From: SIG78 sp036677805 | Lineage (GTDB): Bacteria; Verrucomicrobiota; Lentisphaeria; Victivallales; Victivallaceae | Assembly: GCA_036677805.1 (NCBI GenBank) | Contig: JAVBVS010000009.1 | Coordinates: 186,001 to 250,000, forward strand | Direction of reading: 5' to 3' | DNA: 64,000 bases | Shown: positions 35,538-42,982 of the stretch, piece by piece | Numbering within the stretch: position 1 is the stretch's first letter | Layout: each line of letters opens with the position of its first letter | Position numbers and translations under genes: made by a program | Notes under the pieces: generated by a model | What the model was told of the DNA's origin: nothing | The model's database searches: none | The model's input: the letters and a program-made list of their open reading frames with translations, nothing else

Positions 35538-35563
35538 AAATTAGTTCTGTGTAGAACTAATTT
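35538..35563. promoter_or_regulatory. Palindromic operator upstream of the RND adaptor
   Basis: AAATTAGTTCT (35538-35548) and AGAACTAATTT (35553-35563) form a perfect 11-bp inverted repeat around GTGT. It lies immediately downstream of the -10 box, so a bound repressor would block transcription start. The core GTTCT-N4-AGAAC recurs at 35668-35681. Confidence 0.8.
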
Positions 35564-35592
35564 AATATATCCCCGATTGGTTCGAAAAACAA
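35564..35592 (-). promoter_or_regulatory. Sigma-70 promoter of the RND operon
   Basis: On the minus strand TTGTTT (35592-35587) and TATATT (35569-35564) are separated by 17 bp. The operator starts at the next base. Confidence 0.7.
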
Positions 35593-35623
35593 GTAAAAAA
35601 CAATATTTTTTAATTGAAGACCA

Positions 35624-35653
35624 TTGTAAAATCTTCAGGATTAGTTATATTAT
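35624..35653 (+). promoter_or_regulatory. Probable promoter of marR
   Basis: TTGTAA (35624-35629) is followed after 16-18 bp by TATATT/TATTAT (35646-35653). The second operator begins 15 nt later, at the expected transcription start. Confidence 0.5.
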
Positions 35654-35667
35654 TTTCGGTATTTAAT

Positions 35668-35681
35668 GTTCTTGATAGAAC
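35668..35681. promoter_or_regulatory. Second MarR-type operator, upstream of marR
   Basis: GTTCT-TGAT-AGAAC, the same GTTCT-N4-AGAAC core as at 35538-35563 but with shorter matching flanks. Its place between the marR promoter and start codon fits autorepression. Confidence 0.7.
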
Positions 35682-35714
35682 TGTTTGCGGAATTTTTAAT
35701 CGGGAGTCGTCACG

Positions 35715-36161
35715 ATGAATGAATTAACGCTGGATATGTATATCATCAGCCGTTGCACGCACAATTTTTACGCTCGGGAATTGCGGCAGTTCGGCATTAC
35801 GATGGGGCAATTCCCGTTCATCATGGGAATTGCGGAGCATGATGGCATTTCGCAGGAAAAACTTTCGACGCAGATTCGGATCAGCAAAAGCACGACTGCC
35901 ACGATCGTCCAGCAACTGTTGGAGGCCGGATTGATCATTCGCGATGTCGACACTGGTGACCGGCGCAATTTCCGGCTCCATGCCACGGAAAAGGCGTTGG
36001 GATTGTTGCCGGAAATTACTCGGGTGATCGACCGCTGTCATCGGGAAATTACTGCCGAGTTGACCGAAATTGAACGCGATCTCTTTGTGCGTCTCACCCA
36101 TAAAGTACGGCTGCGTACCGAGTCCGCGTTGGAGTACAGCAAGCACCGGCAGGCGCATTGA
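35715..36161 (+). CDS. MarR-family transcriptional regulator
   Basis: A 148-residue MarR-type winged-helix protein: FGITMGQFPFIMGIAEHDGISQEKLS, then the recognition helix region IRISKSTTATIVQQLLEAGLIIRDVDTGDRRN with the wing DRRN, and C-terminal dimerisation helices. MarR proteins usually repress the gene next to them and let go when an effector binds. It is divergent from the RND adaptor gene, and both promoters carry the same palindrome, so it most likely represses both. ATG 35715 follows GGGAGTCGTCACG. Confidence 0.88.
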   Translation: MNELTLDMYIISRCTHNFYARELRQFGITMGQFPFIMGIAEHDGISQEKLSTQIRISKSTTATIVQQLLEAGLIIRDVDTGDRRNFRLHATEKALGLLPEITRVIDRCHREITAELTEIERDLFVRLTHKVRLRTESALEYSKHRQAH

Positions 36162-36359
36162 GTGCATTAATTGCCTGCCTCCGGCGGTGTTTCGTAACGG
36201 CCCCAAAAGCGTCATCCGGCGGATCGCCTGCTTGAAATCCGGCTTTTCCGAATTAAAAAGTAATCTTTGGAGGTTGCAATTTTGGAAATTCGGCAATAGT
36301 TTATGCAAGATGTTGTTTTTGATTGCGGATTTGGCCGGAGCAAAGGGGTGTTGACGGAA

Positions 36360-36881
36360 ATGTTGCGTGGAATATGGCGCTGGTTGCGGCATGTTTATTA
36401 CACCAAGATTCTGCGGCAATCGGGAGAACCGTCTTATATTGCGCGAGGCGTGGCGCTGGGATTGCTTGTCGGCTGGGTGGTGCCGATCGGATTCCAGCTG
36501 GCGGTGGTGATTCCGCTGGCATTCCTGTTGCGCGCGGCGAAAATCCCGGCGGTGGTCTTCACCTTTGTCAGCAATCATTTTACAGTGATCTTTCTTTATC
36601 CGATGCAATGCTGGCTCGGCAGCCTGGCATTGGGGTATCATCTGAGTTATGAGACGATTTCGCGGCAGCTGGCCGACATTACCCGGGCGGGAACGCTCCG
36701 GGAGTCGTGGCGCCTGTTTCTGGAACTGGGGACGGAGTTGGGCCGCGCGTTCATTGCGGGCGGACTGCTGCTCGGCATTCCCTCGGCCGCGATCGGCTAT
36801 GTGGCGGCGCTGGCGCTGGTCAAGCGTTACCGCCGGTTCAAGGAACGCCGCCGTGCCGGAAAAATGGCGGCGGGGCAATGA
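36360..36881 (+). CDS. DUF2062 membrane protein
   Basis: A 173-residue protein with the DUF2062 pattern: a basic N-terminus (MLRGIWRWLRHVYYTKILRQ), SGEPSYIARGVALGLLVGWVVPIGFQLAV, and SNHFTVIFLYPMQCWLG, with three or four membrane helices. The function of the family is not established; it is often found near lipid or cell-envelope genes, as here before psd and pssA. The start at 36360 follows GGGGTG about ten bases upstream; an in-frame ATG at 36303 lacks a Shine-Dalgarno and adds no family-like sequence. The 198-nt gap before it holds no recognised element. Confidence 0.75.
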   Translation: MLRGIWRWLRHVYYTKILRQSGEPSYIARGVALGLLVGWVVPIGFQLAVVIPLAFLLRAAKIPAVVFTFVSNHFTVIFLYPMQCWLGSLALGYHLSYETISRQLADITRAGTLRESWRLFLELGTELGRAFIAGGLLLGIPSAAIGYVAALALVKRYRRFKERRRAGKMAAGQ

Positions 36882-36921
36882 AAAAAAAGATGGCGCCATG
36901 GCGCCCGGAAAGGATTGACGG

Positions 36922-37635
36922 TTGGCGATGATGACATTGACGCGTTTCGGGGTCAAGGAGTGGGGTTTGGGCGGCGTGGCGGCGATTATTTTGCTGGCGG
37001 GAGCATGGTTCCTCGGAAAATATGGGAATGTCTGGTGTGGAGTCGCGCTGGCGGGGTTGGTGTTGCTGGCTTATATTGCGCTGGCGGGATTTTTCCGCAA
37101 TCCCCGGCGGGTCGTTCCCGCCGATCCGGCGCTGATTCTGAGTCCGGCCGACGGGGTGGTCAAGGATATCGGCGAACTCGAGGATTTCGTTCAAGCGCCG
37201 TTCACCGGCAAAGCGCGCCGGATCGGCATTTTTCTTTCGGTGCTCGACGTGCATGTCAACCGTGCTCCGACCGACTGGACGGTGATTGCCAAACAGTATC
37301 GGCCGGGCCGGTATCTTGATGCGCGCAATCCGGACTGCGCCAAAGAAAATGAAGCGATGACGCTGAGCGGAACCGCCCGGACGGCGGGAATTGAATTTCC
37401 GTTGGCGGTACGGCAGATTTCCGGGGCGATCGCGCGCCGGATCGTCTGTCCGGTCGAGCCGGGACGGGCGTTGACCCGTGGCAAGATTTACGGAATGATC
37501 AAATTCGGGTCGCGCACCGAGCTTTATCTGCCCTGCGACCCCCGGATCGAGATTGCGGTCAAGCCCGGTGACCGGGTCAAGGCCGGAGTGTCGGTGCTGG
37601 CGCGGATTGCGGCGCCGGAGGCGGTGCAATCATGA
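36922..37635 (+). CDS. psd: Phosphatidylserine decarboxylase proenzyme (short, pyruvoyl-dependent)
   Basis: Converts phosphatidylserine to phosphatidylethanolamine. The short type has two N-terminal membrane helices (about residues 15-55), ILSPADGVVKDI with the catalytic Asp region, IFLSVLDVHVNRAPTDW with the His, and the self-cleavage site in IKFGSRTELYLP, where Ser after Gly becomes the pyruvoyl group. A TTG start at 36922 is preferred, because AAGGA lies seven bases before it; ATG 36928 would have a 13-base spacing. Its stop overlaps the pssA start by four bases, coupling the two steps of the pathway. Confidence 0.92.
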   Translation: MAMMTLTRFGVKEWGLGGVAAIILLAGAWFLGKYGNVWCGVALAGLVLLAYIALAGFFRNPRRVVPADPALILSPADGVVKDIGELEDFVQAPFTGKARRIGIFLSVLDVHVNRAPTDWTVIAKQYRPGRYLDARNPDCAKENEAMTLSGTARTAGIEFPLAVRQISGAIARRIVCPVEPGRALTRGKIYGMIKFGSRTELYLPCDPRIEIAVKPGDRVKAGVSVLARIAAPEAVQS

Positions 37636-38468
37636 AAAACAGAAGACCCCGCAACCGTCACGAATTTCTGGATGCCACCAAGCGGAAATTGCGCTGGGTG
37701 CCGAACACCCTGACATTATGTAATTCCTGGTGCGGATTCGCCGCCATTTTGTGGACGCTGACGGTTTACGAGCGCACTCGCGATATTTACGATATTTTCG
37801 CGATCAGCGCGTTGATTATTCTGGGCGCGATGATCTTCGACGTGCTCGACGGATTCGCCGCGCGGATGCTCAACGCTACCAGCATGCACGGTTTGCAGAT
37901 GGACTCGCTGGCGGATATGGTGACGTTCGGCGTGGCGCCGGCGGTGCTCATCGCCATCATGACGCACAAGCTTCAGAGCCACCAGACCACCGGGCAGATC
38001 TTTTCGACTTATCTGCTGTGCGCGATTTACGTCGGTTGCGCGGCGCTGCGGCTGGCCACCTACAACGTCCATGCGCTGTTGGAGAAAAAGGATACCGGCA
38101 AATTCCACGGTCTGCCGTCGCCCGGCGCCGCCGCCGCGATTGCGAGCATGGTGTTGGCGGTGCGCGGGTACGACGGCAACCTGAGCTGGCTGTCGTCGGT
38201 GCTGCCGGTTTATGCGGCGGTGCTGGGGGTGCTGATGATCAGTCCGTTGCCCTACATCCACATGGGCAAATGGCTGCTTTCGGTCCGTCCCCGCGAACCG
38301 GTCAAGCTGCTGATTCTGCTGGTGGTGGTGGCGCTGGTGGCGCTGTTCCGGGAGAATGCCGTCTTCGGCATCATCACGCTTTACGTGCTCTCCGGTCCGA
38401 TTACCGGACTGGTCAATCTGTTCAAATACGGCCGGTTCACCGTGCCGTCGAAAGGCGAGGTTGCGTAA
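37632..38468 (+). CDS. pssA: CDP-diacylglycerol-serine O-phosphatidyltransferase
   Basis: Makes phosphatidylserine from CDP-diacylglycerol and serine; its product is decarboxylated by Psd, encoded just before. The CDP-alcohol phosphatidyltransferase motif is complete: FDVLDGFAARMLNATS followed by GLQMDSLADMVTFGVAP (D-x2-DG-x2-AR-x8-G-x3-D-x3-D). Several membrane helices follow. The 278-residue length fits the membrane type found in Bacillus and many Gram-negatives. ATG 37632 overlaps the psd stop. Confidence 0.93.
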   Translation: MKNRRPRNRHEFLDATKRKLRWVPNTLTLCNSWCGFAAILWTLTVYERTRDIYDIFAISALIILGAMIFDVLDGFAARMLNATSMHGLQMDSLADMVTFGVAPAVLIAIMTHKLQSHQTTGQIFSTYLLCAIYVGCAALRLATYNVHALLEKKDTGKFHGLPSPGAAAAIASMVLAVRGYDGNLSWLSSVLPVYAAVLGVLMISPLPYIHMGKWLLSVRPREPVKLLILLVVVALVALFRENAVFGIITLYVLSGPITGLVNLFKYGRFTVPSKGEVA

Positions 38469-39440
38469 ATGCGTTTTCTGATCACCGGCGGCGCCGGATT
38501 TATCGGGGGACATTTGACGGAGCGGCTGCTGGCCGCCGGACACGAGGTGGCGGTGCTGGACAATTTTTCGACCGGGTCGCGACGCAATCTGGCGGCGGTG
38601 GCCGGCCAACCGGCGCTGACGGTCATTGAGGGCGATATCCTGAATTATTCCGGTTTGCGCGAACTCGTCCGGGATTGCGATATCGTCTATCATCTGGCGG
38701 CGGCGGTCGGGGTGGAGCTGGTGGTCAACGATCCGGTGCGGACGATCCGGACCAACGTCGAGGGTTCCGCCCGGGTGCTTGAGTATGCCGCGGAGTACCG
38801 GAAACGGCTGATTCTGGCTTCCACCAGCGAAGTTTACGGCAAGTCGTCGCGGGCGGCGTTTCATGAAGGCGACGATCTTCTGATCGGTTGCCCGATCCAT
38901 TCGCGCTGGTCGTATGCATGCAGCAAGTTGCTGGACGAATTCTATCTGATGGCATACCACCGCAATCAGGGCTTGCCGGGGACAGTGGTGCGTTTTTTCA
39001 ATACCGTGGGGCCGCGCCAGACCGGGCGTTACGGCATGGTGGTGCCCCGTTTCGTGGCGGCGGCGCTCAGCGGCGAAGCGGTTCAGGTCTACGGCAACGG
39101 GGAACAGTCGCGCTGCTTCTGTCATGTGGAGGACACGGTCCGCGCCCTGCTCGGGCTGGCGGACTGTCCGGCGTCAATCGGCAAAATTTACAACATTGGT
39201 TCCACCGAACCGATTTCGATCATGGAACTCGCCCGCCGGGTGATCGCCCGGCTCGGAAGCAGTTCGGAAATCGTGCTGGTGCCCTATGATGAGGCTTACG
39301 AAAAGGGCTTTGAAGACATGTTTCGCCGCCGTCCCGACACCCGGGCGATCGAGGCTCTGCTCGATTGGCGGGCGCATCGGAGCCTGGACGATATCATCGA
39401 CGATGTGGCGTCTGAACTGCGGTCGGTGAAGGGAGCGTAA
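38469..39440 (+). CDS. NAD-dependent sugar-nucleotide epimerase/dehydratase
   Basis: Extended short-chain dehydrogenase: the Rossmann motif FLITGGAGFIGGHL at the start, VYHLAAAVGVELVVNDP, the catalytic Ser/Thr in LASTSEVYG and the YACSK Tyr-Lys pair, and VRFFNTVGPRQTGRYGMVVPRF for substrate binding. The sequence most resembles the UDP-glucuronate decarboxylase/UDP-glucose 4-epimerase group; the exact substrate is not clear. The start at 38469 follows GAGGTTGCGTAA, immediately after the pssA stop. Likely part of the envelope lipid/sugar operon. Confidence 0.85.
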   Translation: MRFLITGGAGFIGGHLTERLLAAGHEVAVLDNFSTGSRRNLAAVAGQPALTVIEGDILNYSGLRELVRDCDIVYHLAAAVGVELVVNDPVRTIRTNVEGSARVLEYAAEYRKRLILASTSEVYGKSSRAAFHEGDDLLIGCPIHSRWSYACSKLLDEFYLMAYHRNQGLPGTVVRFFNTVGPRQTGRYGMVVPRFVAAALSGEAVQVYGNGEQSRCFCHVEDTVRALLGLADCPASIGKIYNIGSTEPISIMELARRVIARLGSSSEIVLVPYDEAYEKGFEDMFRRRPDTRAIEALLDWRAHRSLDDIIDDVASELRSVKGA

Positions 39441-39450
39441 GGAGATGAAA

Positions 39451-40887
39451 ATGCATTTCCTGCGGATGGCGGCGGGCATTTTCGCCGGGATAGCGGTGGC
39501 GCTGGCCGCTGCCGGATGCATCGGGCCGGTATTGGCGCCGACGGCCGAACCGAAGATCGAGCCGGTGATTGCGCCGGCGGTTGTCAGGACGGAGCCGGCG
39601 GTTGAGCCGGGAGGGATACCGGACGCCGCGCCGGCGTCGATACCGCATCCGAACGCCGGAAAATATCTGTTCTATTTCATCGGCGACGGTATGGGCCATG
39701 AGCATGTGGAACTCGCGCGCCGCCAGCTGGGCAAGGCGGCCGACGCCTTTGATCGCGTACCGCTGGTCGGAGCGTTGCAGACCGACAATGCGGCGGGCAA
39801 GACCACCGATTCGGCGGCGGCCGGAACCGCATTGGCCTGCGGCGTGAAAACGGCCAACGGGTATCTCGGCATGACCCCGGACAAACAACCGGCGGCTTCA
39901 ATCATGGCGGCGGCGCGCAAGGCCGGGCGCCGGACCGGGATCGTGACCAGCGTGCCGCTCAATCATGCGACGCCCGCGGCTTTTTACGCTCACATCGACG
40001 GCCGCGGTCAATATGACGGGATCGCGCGGCAGCTGGCGACATCGGAAATCGATTTCCTCGGCGGCGGGCGGCCGATTTTGAGCAGGGATTTTTCGGAAGC
40101 TGCATGGTGGCGGCTGCTTGCGGAAAATGGCTACACGGTCCATGTTTCGGTCTCCGCCGCCAATATTGCGCGCAAAGCGCCGGAGGGAAAACGTCTGGCC
40201 TGTCATGACTGGGATTACTACGCCATCGACCGCGACGCTTCCGGCATGACGGTGCGGCCGGACCTGGCCGATTATACCCGGGCGGCAATCGGCGAACTCG
40301 ACCATCCGAACGGCTTTGTGCTGATGGTCGAAGGCGGGCGCATCGATTATGCCGCCCATCGCAACGACGGTGTGGCGATGCTGGCGGAAATGCGGGAATT
40401 CAATGCGGCGATCGACATGGCGCTGGAATTTTATCAACATCATTCGGAAGAAACCATCGTGGTGGTGACCGCCGACCACAATACCGGAGGGCTCCACTTC
40501 ACCGGTCCGGTCTCTTCCGGTTACGGCAAAACCGAAGCGCAGGTTTCGGCCGAGCGGCTGATCCGGGAATTGAACAAAACGGACATGGCGCAGTGGGAAA
40601 ACGTTCTCGGGGTTCTGGAAAAATTAAAAATCAGCTTCTCGCCGGAAGCGCTGAAGGCGGCGCAAACCGCTTTCGCAACCGCCGGTCAGGACAAGCGGGC
40701 CGAAGCGACGGTTCGGGCGCTGCTGCGGGAGCGGGACCGGGAAGCGAATATCGCCTGGGAAACCGGCGGCCATACTTCCGCCGATGTCGATTTAAGGATT
40801 CTGGGGGCGGGAACGGAAGCGATTTCCGGCACGATGCCCAATCATGAACTGGTTTCGAAACTCAGAAAAGTCAGCGGATTGGAATGA
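39451..40887 (+). CDS. Alkaline phosphatase, probable lipoprotein
   Basis: Metal-dependent phosphatase of the PhoA fold. Visible: LFYFIGDGMGHEHVEL (first Asp), TTDSAAAGTALACG with the nucleophile Ser, VEGGRIDYAAHRND, VVTADHNTGGL and TGGHTSADV with the zinc and magnesium ligands. The N-terminus (MAAGIFAGIAVALAAAGC) looks like a lipoprotein signal ending in Cys, so the protein would be anchored in a periplasmic membrane leaflet. ATG 39451 is preferred since AAGGAG ends six bases before it; ATG 39445 touches the same site. A Pro/Ala/Glu-rich linker follows the Cys. Its stop overlaps the next gene by four bases. Confidence 0.9.
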   Translation: MHFLRMAAGIFAGIAVALAAAGCIGPVLAPTAEPKIEPVIAPAVVRTEPAVEPGGIPDAAPASIPHPNAGKYLFYFIGDGMGHEHVELARRQLGKAADAFDRVPLVGALQTDNAAGKTTDSAAAGTALACGVKTANGYLGMTPDKQPAASIMAAARKAGRRTGIVTSVPLNHATPAAFYAHIDGRGQYDGIARQLATSEIDFLGGGRPILSRDFSEAAWWRLLAENGYTVHVSVSAANIARKAPEGKRLACHDWDYYAIDRDASGMTVRPDLADYTRAAIGELDHPNGFVLMVEGGRIDYAAHRNDGVAMLAEMREFNAAIDMALEFYQHHSEETIVVVTADHNTGGLHFTGPVSSGYGKTEAQVSAERLIRELNKTDMAQWENVLGVLEKLKISFSPEALKAAQTAFATAGQDKRAEATVRALLRERDREANIAWETGGHTSADVDLRILGAGTEAISGTMPNHELVSKLRKVSGLE

Positions 40888-41522
40888 ACGAAGACGCTCT
40901 GGTGGTGCTGGTTCACGGCTTCTGCCGCAGAGCGAAGCACATGGCTTACTGGAGAACCCGGCTGCTGCCGGATTATCCGCATGTTTTCGCCGCGGATCTG
41001 CCGGAAACGCATCAGAACTTCGAAGATTGCCTGAAAACACTGGAGCGGCAGCTGGCGGAACAGCAGGCGGAACGTTATCCGCGGCTGCTGATGGTCGGGC
41101 ACAGCATGGGCGGACTGCTGATGCGCGAATACCTCGCCCGGCATCGCCCGGGCAATGCCCGGCGCTGCGTCTGCGTGGGGACGCCGCACGCGGGCTCCAG
41201 ACTGGCGGATATCGCCGCGATTTTTCCGGGGGCGCAATGGGCGTTTCCGCCGCTGTCGGCCCTGAAGGTGGGCGCAAGGCAGCGCCTGACCACGCCGGAA
41301 ATTCCCGGACTGGAAATCGGCAGCATTATCGGCACGGTCAACGGCCATTGGCCGGGACGCTGCTTCCTGAGCTATGCCAGCGACGGGCTGGTGGAGATCG
41401 CCTCGGCCCGCTGCCGCGACGCGGCGGACACGGCCTATGTCGCAATTCGTCATGACGACATGCAGTATGCGCCGGAAGTCGCATTGCTGATCCGGAATTT
41501 TCTGGTGCGCGGCAAATTCTGA
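40884..41522 (+). CDS. Alpha/beta-hydrolase (lipase/esterase-like)
   Basis: A 212-residue alpha/beta-hydrolase. It has the oxyanion strand VVLVHGFCRRAKHM, the nucleophile elbow LMVGHSMGGLL with Ser, CVGTPHAGSRLAD, and probable acid SYASDGLVEIA and His in AIRHDDMQY. The TPHAGS stretch is typical of lipase-like members acting on lipids or esters. No signal peptide. ATG 40884 overlaps the phosphatase stop (ATGA). As the last gene of a phospholipid/envelope operon it may hydrolyse a lipid, which is inference. Confidence 0.82.
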   Translation: MNEDALVVLVHGFCRRAKHMAYWRTRLLPDYPHVFAADLPETHQNFEDCLKTLERQLAEQQAERYPRLLMVGHSMGGLLMREYLARHRPGNARRCVCVGTPHAGSRLADIAAIFPGAQWAFPPLSALKVGARQRLTTPEIPGLEIGSIIGTVNGHWPGRCFLSYASDGLVEIASARCRDAADTAYVAIRHDDMQYAPEVALLIRNFLVRGKF

Positions 41523-41630
41523 TTCGCAATCAAGCATAACCTGGCTGTGGTTTTGGAAGCTGAGCTTTTATAATCGCGGCCAAGTTGTTTTGGTGATGGG
41601 AAGTTTTGTATAAAAATCGATTCTCCCTGC

Positions 41631-41659
41631 TTGACGGGGCGGGGTTTCTGCGCTATTTT
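41631..41659 (+). promoter_or_regulatory. Sigma-70 promoter of the rhamnose operon
   Basis: TTGACG (41631-41636), a 17-bp spacer and TATTTT (41654-41659). rhaA starts 52 nt downstream. No clear operator repeat was found; a short AAGCT-AGCTT hairpin at about 41558-41568 may end the upstream operon. Confidence 0.6.
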
Positions 41660-41711
41660 AAGTTTGTTTGCATCAGTCGGCTGTGGTTATTTTCTGGAGG
41701 AGGAAGAGTTC

Positions 41712-42956
41712 ATGGCGTTGTTTGGCGAAGCGGAAAAAGTTTATCGGGCGTTGGGCGTCGATGTGGCGGCCGCGTTCCAACGGGTGGCGGCAATCGGAAT
41801 CGGCATTCATTGCTGGCAGGGCGACGATGTCGCGGGATTCGAACATGCCGGGACTCTGGACGGCGGGCTGGCGGTGACCGGCAATTATCCGGGCCGGGCG
41901 CGCAATGCCGCCGAGCTGCGCGGCGATATCGATACGGTCATGGCTCTGGTGCCGGGAACCAAACGGCTCAATTTGCATGCGCTCTACGCCGAGCAGCCAT
42001 CTTCCGGCCGGGTCGACCGCGATGCGCTGACCGTGGACCATTTCAAAAACTGGATGGAGTGGAGCCGGGCTCAAGGCGTGGCGCTGGACTTCAACCCCTC
42101 GTATTTCGCCCATCCGCTGGCGGCGGGCGGATTCACCCTGAGCAGTCCCGATGCGGCGGTGCGCAAATTCTGGATCGATCACGGGATTGCCTGCCGCAAG
42201 ATCGCCGCGGCTTTCGGCAAGGCCCAGGGCTCGACCTGCATCACCAATTTCTGGGTGCCGGACGGATTCAAGGATGTACCTTTCGATCGTGAAGCGCCGC
42301 GCCGCCGCCTGGCGGAGTCGCTGGATGAAATTTTCGCCGTGGCGGTCGACGAACGCTACAACCGCGATGCGGTGGAGTCGAAGCTTTTCGGCATCGGTGC
42401 GGAAAGCTGCACCGTCGGTTCGCACGAGTTCTATATGGGCTATGCGTTGAAAAATCGCAAACTGGTCTGCCTCGATGCGGGTCACTTTCATCCCACCGAG
42501 GTGATTTCGGACAAGATTTCGAGTCTGTTGCTTTTCAGCGACGAACTGCTGCTTCATGTCAGCCGCGGCGTGCGCTGGGACAGCGATCATGTGGTGATTC
42601 TGAATGACGAACTGGTGGCGATCGCTCAGGAAATCATCCGCCACGATTACGACCGGCGGGTCCATATCGGACTGGATTATTTCGATGCTTCGATCAACCG
42701 GATCGCGGCATGGACCATCGGGGCGCGCAACATGGCCAAGGCGCTGCTGATCGCGGCGCTGGAGCCGTCGGCCGCGCTGCGCGAAGCGGAAGCTTCCGGC
42801 GACAACACCGGCAAGCTGGCATTGATGGAAGAATTCAAGACGCTGCCCTTCGCTCCCGTCTGGGAAGCCTATTGCGATTATTGCAAGGTTCCCGGCGCCG
42901 CCTGGCTGAAGCAGGTCAAGGAATATGAACGGAACGTATTGGCCAAACGCGGCTAG
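41712..42956 (+). CDS. rhaA: L-rhamnose isomerase
   Basis: Converts L-rhamnose to L-rhamnulose. The 414-residue protein matches E. coli RhaA in length and motifs: GIGIHCWQGDDVAGFE, LNLHALYAEQ, LDFNPSYFAHP, ITNFWVPDGFKD with a metal-binding pair, SKLFGIGAESCTVGSHEFYMGYA, and CLDAGHFHPTEVISDKISS. ATG 41712 follows GGAGGAGGAAGAG, a strong Shine-Dalgarno. First gene of rhaA-rhaDE fusion-PHP-rhaB. No transporter or rha regulator is in the operon. Confidence 0.95.
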   Translation: MALFGEAEKVYRALGVDVAAAFQRVAAIGIGIHCWQGDDVAGFEHAGTLDGGLAVTGNYPGRARNAAELRGDIDTVMALVPGTKRLNLHALYAEQPSSGRVDRDALTVDHFKNWMEWSRAQGVALDFNPSYFAHPLAAGGFTLSSPDAAVRKFWIDHGIACRKIAAAFGKAQGSTCITNFWVPDGFKDVPFDREAPRRRLAESLDEIFAVAVDERYNRDAVESKLFGIGAESCTVGSHEFYMGYALKNRKLVCLDAGHFHPTEVISDKISSLLLFSDELLLHVSRGVRWDSDHVVILNDELVAIAQEIIRHDYDRRVHIGLDYFDASINRIAAWTIGARNMAKALLIAALEPSAALREAEASGDNTGKLALMEEFKTLPFAPVWEAYCDYCKVPGAAWLKQVKEYERNVLAKRG

Positions 42957-42982
42957 AGGATCGGGAGAGAGGTGAGGAAATC

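Noticed and set aside
36162..36359. Extra N-terminus or small gene before the DUF2062 gene
   Set aside because: In-frame ATG 36303 has no Shine-Dalgarno and the added residues do not look like a DUF2062 start; other frames are short.
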